Shown here: piece after piece, positions 5,132 to 6,272 of the stretch | How the letters are laid out: every line of letters begins with the position of its first letter | Position numbering within the stretch: position 1 is the first letter of the stretch | Assembly: GCA_964403885.1 (NCBI GenBank) | Contig: CAYOHY010000080.1 | Coordinates: 1 to 6,272, forward strand | Source of the DNA: CAYOHY01 sp964403885 | GTDB lineage: Bacteria; Actinomycetota; Coriobacteriia; Anaerosomatales; PHET01 | Direction of reading: 5' to 3' | DNA length: 6,272 bases | Program-made: the position numbers and the translations under genes | Notes under the pieces: model-generated | The model's input: only the letters and a program-made list of their open reading frames with translations | Told to the model about the DNA's origin: nothing | Databases searched by the model: none

Positions 5132-5148
5132 GACCAAGGGAGCGAACC

Positions 5149-5547
5149 GTGCCTGACATCATCGTGTGGACCGACATACCGGTCACCGATCTCGAGCGTG
5201 CCTCCGCGTTCTACGCCCACGTTCTGGGCATGCCTGTGGTCCAGATGCCCGACATGGAGGGCATCGCCCTGCCCATGCCGCCACAGCCCGAAGACGGGGG
5301 CCCTGGTGAGATGGTGGTCGCTTTCGACCTGTACAAGGTCGACACGCACCCCGGCGATGGCGGCCCCACGGTGTACCTGGGGTCAGGTGGCGACATCGAC
5401 GCCATGGCGGCTCGCGTGACGGAAGCCGGCGGCGAGGTGCTTCAGGAGAAGCGGTTCATGGGACCCATGGTGGGCTGGATCGTCCTCTTCAGAGACACCG
5501 AGGGAAACCGTATCGGCATCCAGCAGCCCGGAGACGACAAGCGCTGA
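5149..5547 (+). CDS. VOC-superfamily (glyoxalase/bleomycin-resistance fold) protein
   Basis: This 132-residue protein shows two beta-alpha-beta-beta-beta modules of the vicinal oxygen chelate fold. The first is IIVWTDIPVTDLERASAFYAHVLGM (4-28) and the second is TVYLGSGGDIDAMAARVTEAGGEVL (74-98), ending in VLFRDTEGNRIGIQ (112-125). The DLERASAFY and D-x-EGN-x-IGI motifs are typical. The metal ligands of glyoxalase I (His/Gln and Glu) are not evident: the first strand has W7/T8, and the usual final Glu is Q125. It may be metal-free or bind another ligand, so no reaction is assigned. The GTG start has AAGGGAG 6 nt upstream. It lies 48 bp after the kinase gene, separated by a hairpin that includes the kinase stop, so co-transcription is possible but uncertain. 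Confidence 0.87.
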   Translation: MPDIIVWTDIPVTDLERASAFYAHVLGMPVVQMPDMEGIALPMPPQPEDGGPGEMVVAFDLYKVDTHPGDGGPTVYLGSGGDIDAMAARVTEAGGEVLQEKRFMGPMVGWIVLFRDTEGNRIGIQQPGDDKR

Positions 5548-5558
5548 GACGCGCTGTC
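5536..5558. terminator. Bidirectional terminator candidate between convergent genes
   Basis: GAC (5536-5538) pairs with GTC (5556-5558), and AGCGC (5540-5544) pairs with GCGCT (5551-5555), with one bulged A and a 6-nt loop. The hairpin covers the VOC stop and sits 7 bp from the convergent aminotransferase stop. No T-run is present on either side. Confidence 0.4.
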
Positions 5559-5564
5559 GCGTGC

Positions 5565-6272
5565 TCAGCCGCGCACCGTGGCCACCACGCGGTCGATGAT
5601 CAGGTCCAGCACCTCCGGATGCGTGGCGAAGTTCAGCCGAGCGAACCCCGCACCCGCCGTTCCAAAGTCCGGTCCGGGAGACAGCGCCACTTTGCCGCGC
5701 TCGAGCAGTGCGGCGGCGGGGTCATCGGCGAGCGGCGTGGCCCGGAAGTCGAGCCAGGCGAGGTAGGTCGCCTCCGGCGTCCGCACGCCCACCTCGGGCA
5801 GCTCCGCGCGCAACCGGGTCAGCAGGTGGTCGCGGTTGGCGTGCAGGGTTCGCACCGTCGCCGTCAGCCATGGCTCTCCGTGCGTCCACGCCTCGAGCGT
5901 TGCACGCGCGCCCAACGCGTTGACGCCCCCAAGCAGGTGTGGCGCGAGCGCGCGGATCGCTTGGCACGTGCGCTCATGACCCATATGCGCGACAGCGCAG
6001 CTCAAGCCACCCAGGCTGAAGCTCTTGCTCGCGGCGGTCACCGTGACGGTTCGCGCGAGCGCTTCGGGCGCAACCGACGCGAACGGGATGTGCCCGCCAC
6101 CCTCCGGATAGACGATGTCTTGCCAGATCTCGTCGCTGATGACGAGCAGGTCGTGCTCCTCGGCGACGGTGAGCACGCGGGCGAGCTCCTGGGCCGAGAA
6201 CGAGCGCCCCAAAGGGTTGTGCGGGTTGCACAGGATGAGCGCGCGGGTGCCGGCGTCGATCGCGTCGCGCAG
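5565..6272 (-). CDS. Class I/II PLP aminotransferase, MalY/PatB (cystathionine beta-lyase-like) type, N-terminus off window
   Basis: The minus-strand frame runs in from the right edge (first codon at 6272) and gives the C-terminal 235 residues; the N-terminal part lies outside. Using fragment numbering, NPHNPLG (16-22) is the N-P-x-N-P-x-G motif of fold-type I PLP enzymes. VISDEIWQDIVY (44-55) carries the cofactor-binding Asp47. ASKSFSLGG (81-89) carries the Schiff-base Lys83, and FARLNFAT has the carboxylate-binding Arg212. The DEIWQD and SKSFSLGGL pattern fits the MalY/PatB group, which cleaves cystathionine or cysteine to pyruvate, ammonia and a thiol; these usually read DEIHAD, so Trp50 in place of His is a small departure. 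A true aminotransferase activity is the alternative. It faces the VOC gene across 17 bp. Confidence 0.88.
   Translation of the reverse strand: MRDAIDAGTRALILCNPHNPLGRSFSAQELARVLTVAEEHDLLVISDEIWQDIVYPEGGGHIPFASVAPEALARTVTVTAASKSFSLGGLSCAVAHMGHERTCQAIRALAPHLLGGVNALGARATLEAWTHGEPWLTATVRTLHANRDHLLTRLRAELPEVGVRTPEATYLAWLDFRATPLADDPAAALLERGKVALSPGPDFGTAGAGFARLNFATHPEVLDLIIDRVVATVRG

Noticed and set aside
3790..5349. Long minus-strand open frame (519 codons) rich in His, Glu, Gly and Arg
   Set aside because: It is antisense to the AarF-like kinase, which has complete family motifs; the composition is typical of a high-GC shadow frame.

Overview
The window is high-GC, densely packed bacterial DNA with GTG starts, GGAGG-type ribosome binding sites and no sign of mobile elements. 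The PadR type, the GC content and a probable tungsten enzyme with its accessory proteins suggest an anaerobic or facultative high-GC Gram-positive bacterium (Actinomycetota, possibly Coriobacteriia-like). This assignment is inference, since no rRNA or other taxonomic marker is present.

Left block (1-1466): the last 41 codons of a gene that I read, mainly from context, as a tungsten aldehyde:ferredoxin oxidoreductase. It is followed on the same strand by a ThiS/MoaD-type ubiquitin-like sulfur carrier ending in Gly-Gly and a short ThiF-type E1-like adenylyltransferase. Together they look like a cofactor or sulfur-transfer module for the oxidoreductase. A 16-bp-stem hairpin without a U-tract separates the enzyme gene from the carrier gene. 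Converging on this operon, 3 bp from the ThiF stop, is a second MoaD/ThiS-like protein. It lacks the C-terminal Gly-Gly and carries a short tail instead, so it cannot be a standard sulfur carrier.

Middle block (1584-2640, minus strand): a META-domain lipoprotein, then a two-helix membrane protein of unknown function, then a 47-residue single-helix membrane protein. Stable GC-rich hairpins follow the second and third genes. The block is read divergently from the next one.

Right block (2720-5547, plus strand): an AT-rich palindromic operator, a His-rich PadR-family regulator resembling metal-sensing YqjI, an AarF/UbiB-family atypical kinase with a C-terminal membrane anchor, and a small VOC-fold (glyoxalase-like) protein. 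The PadR probably controls itself and may control the kinase and the divergent lipoprotein cluster. At the right edge, convergent with the VOC gene, is the C-terminal part of a MalY/PatB-type PLP enzyme.

The most interesting points are the GG-less beta-grasp paralogue beside a GG-carrying ThiS/ThiF pair, the hairpin inside the oxidoreductase-carrier operon, and the His-rich PadR with its two overlapping palindromes. Stable hairpins without U-tracts recur at gene ends.
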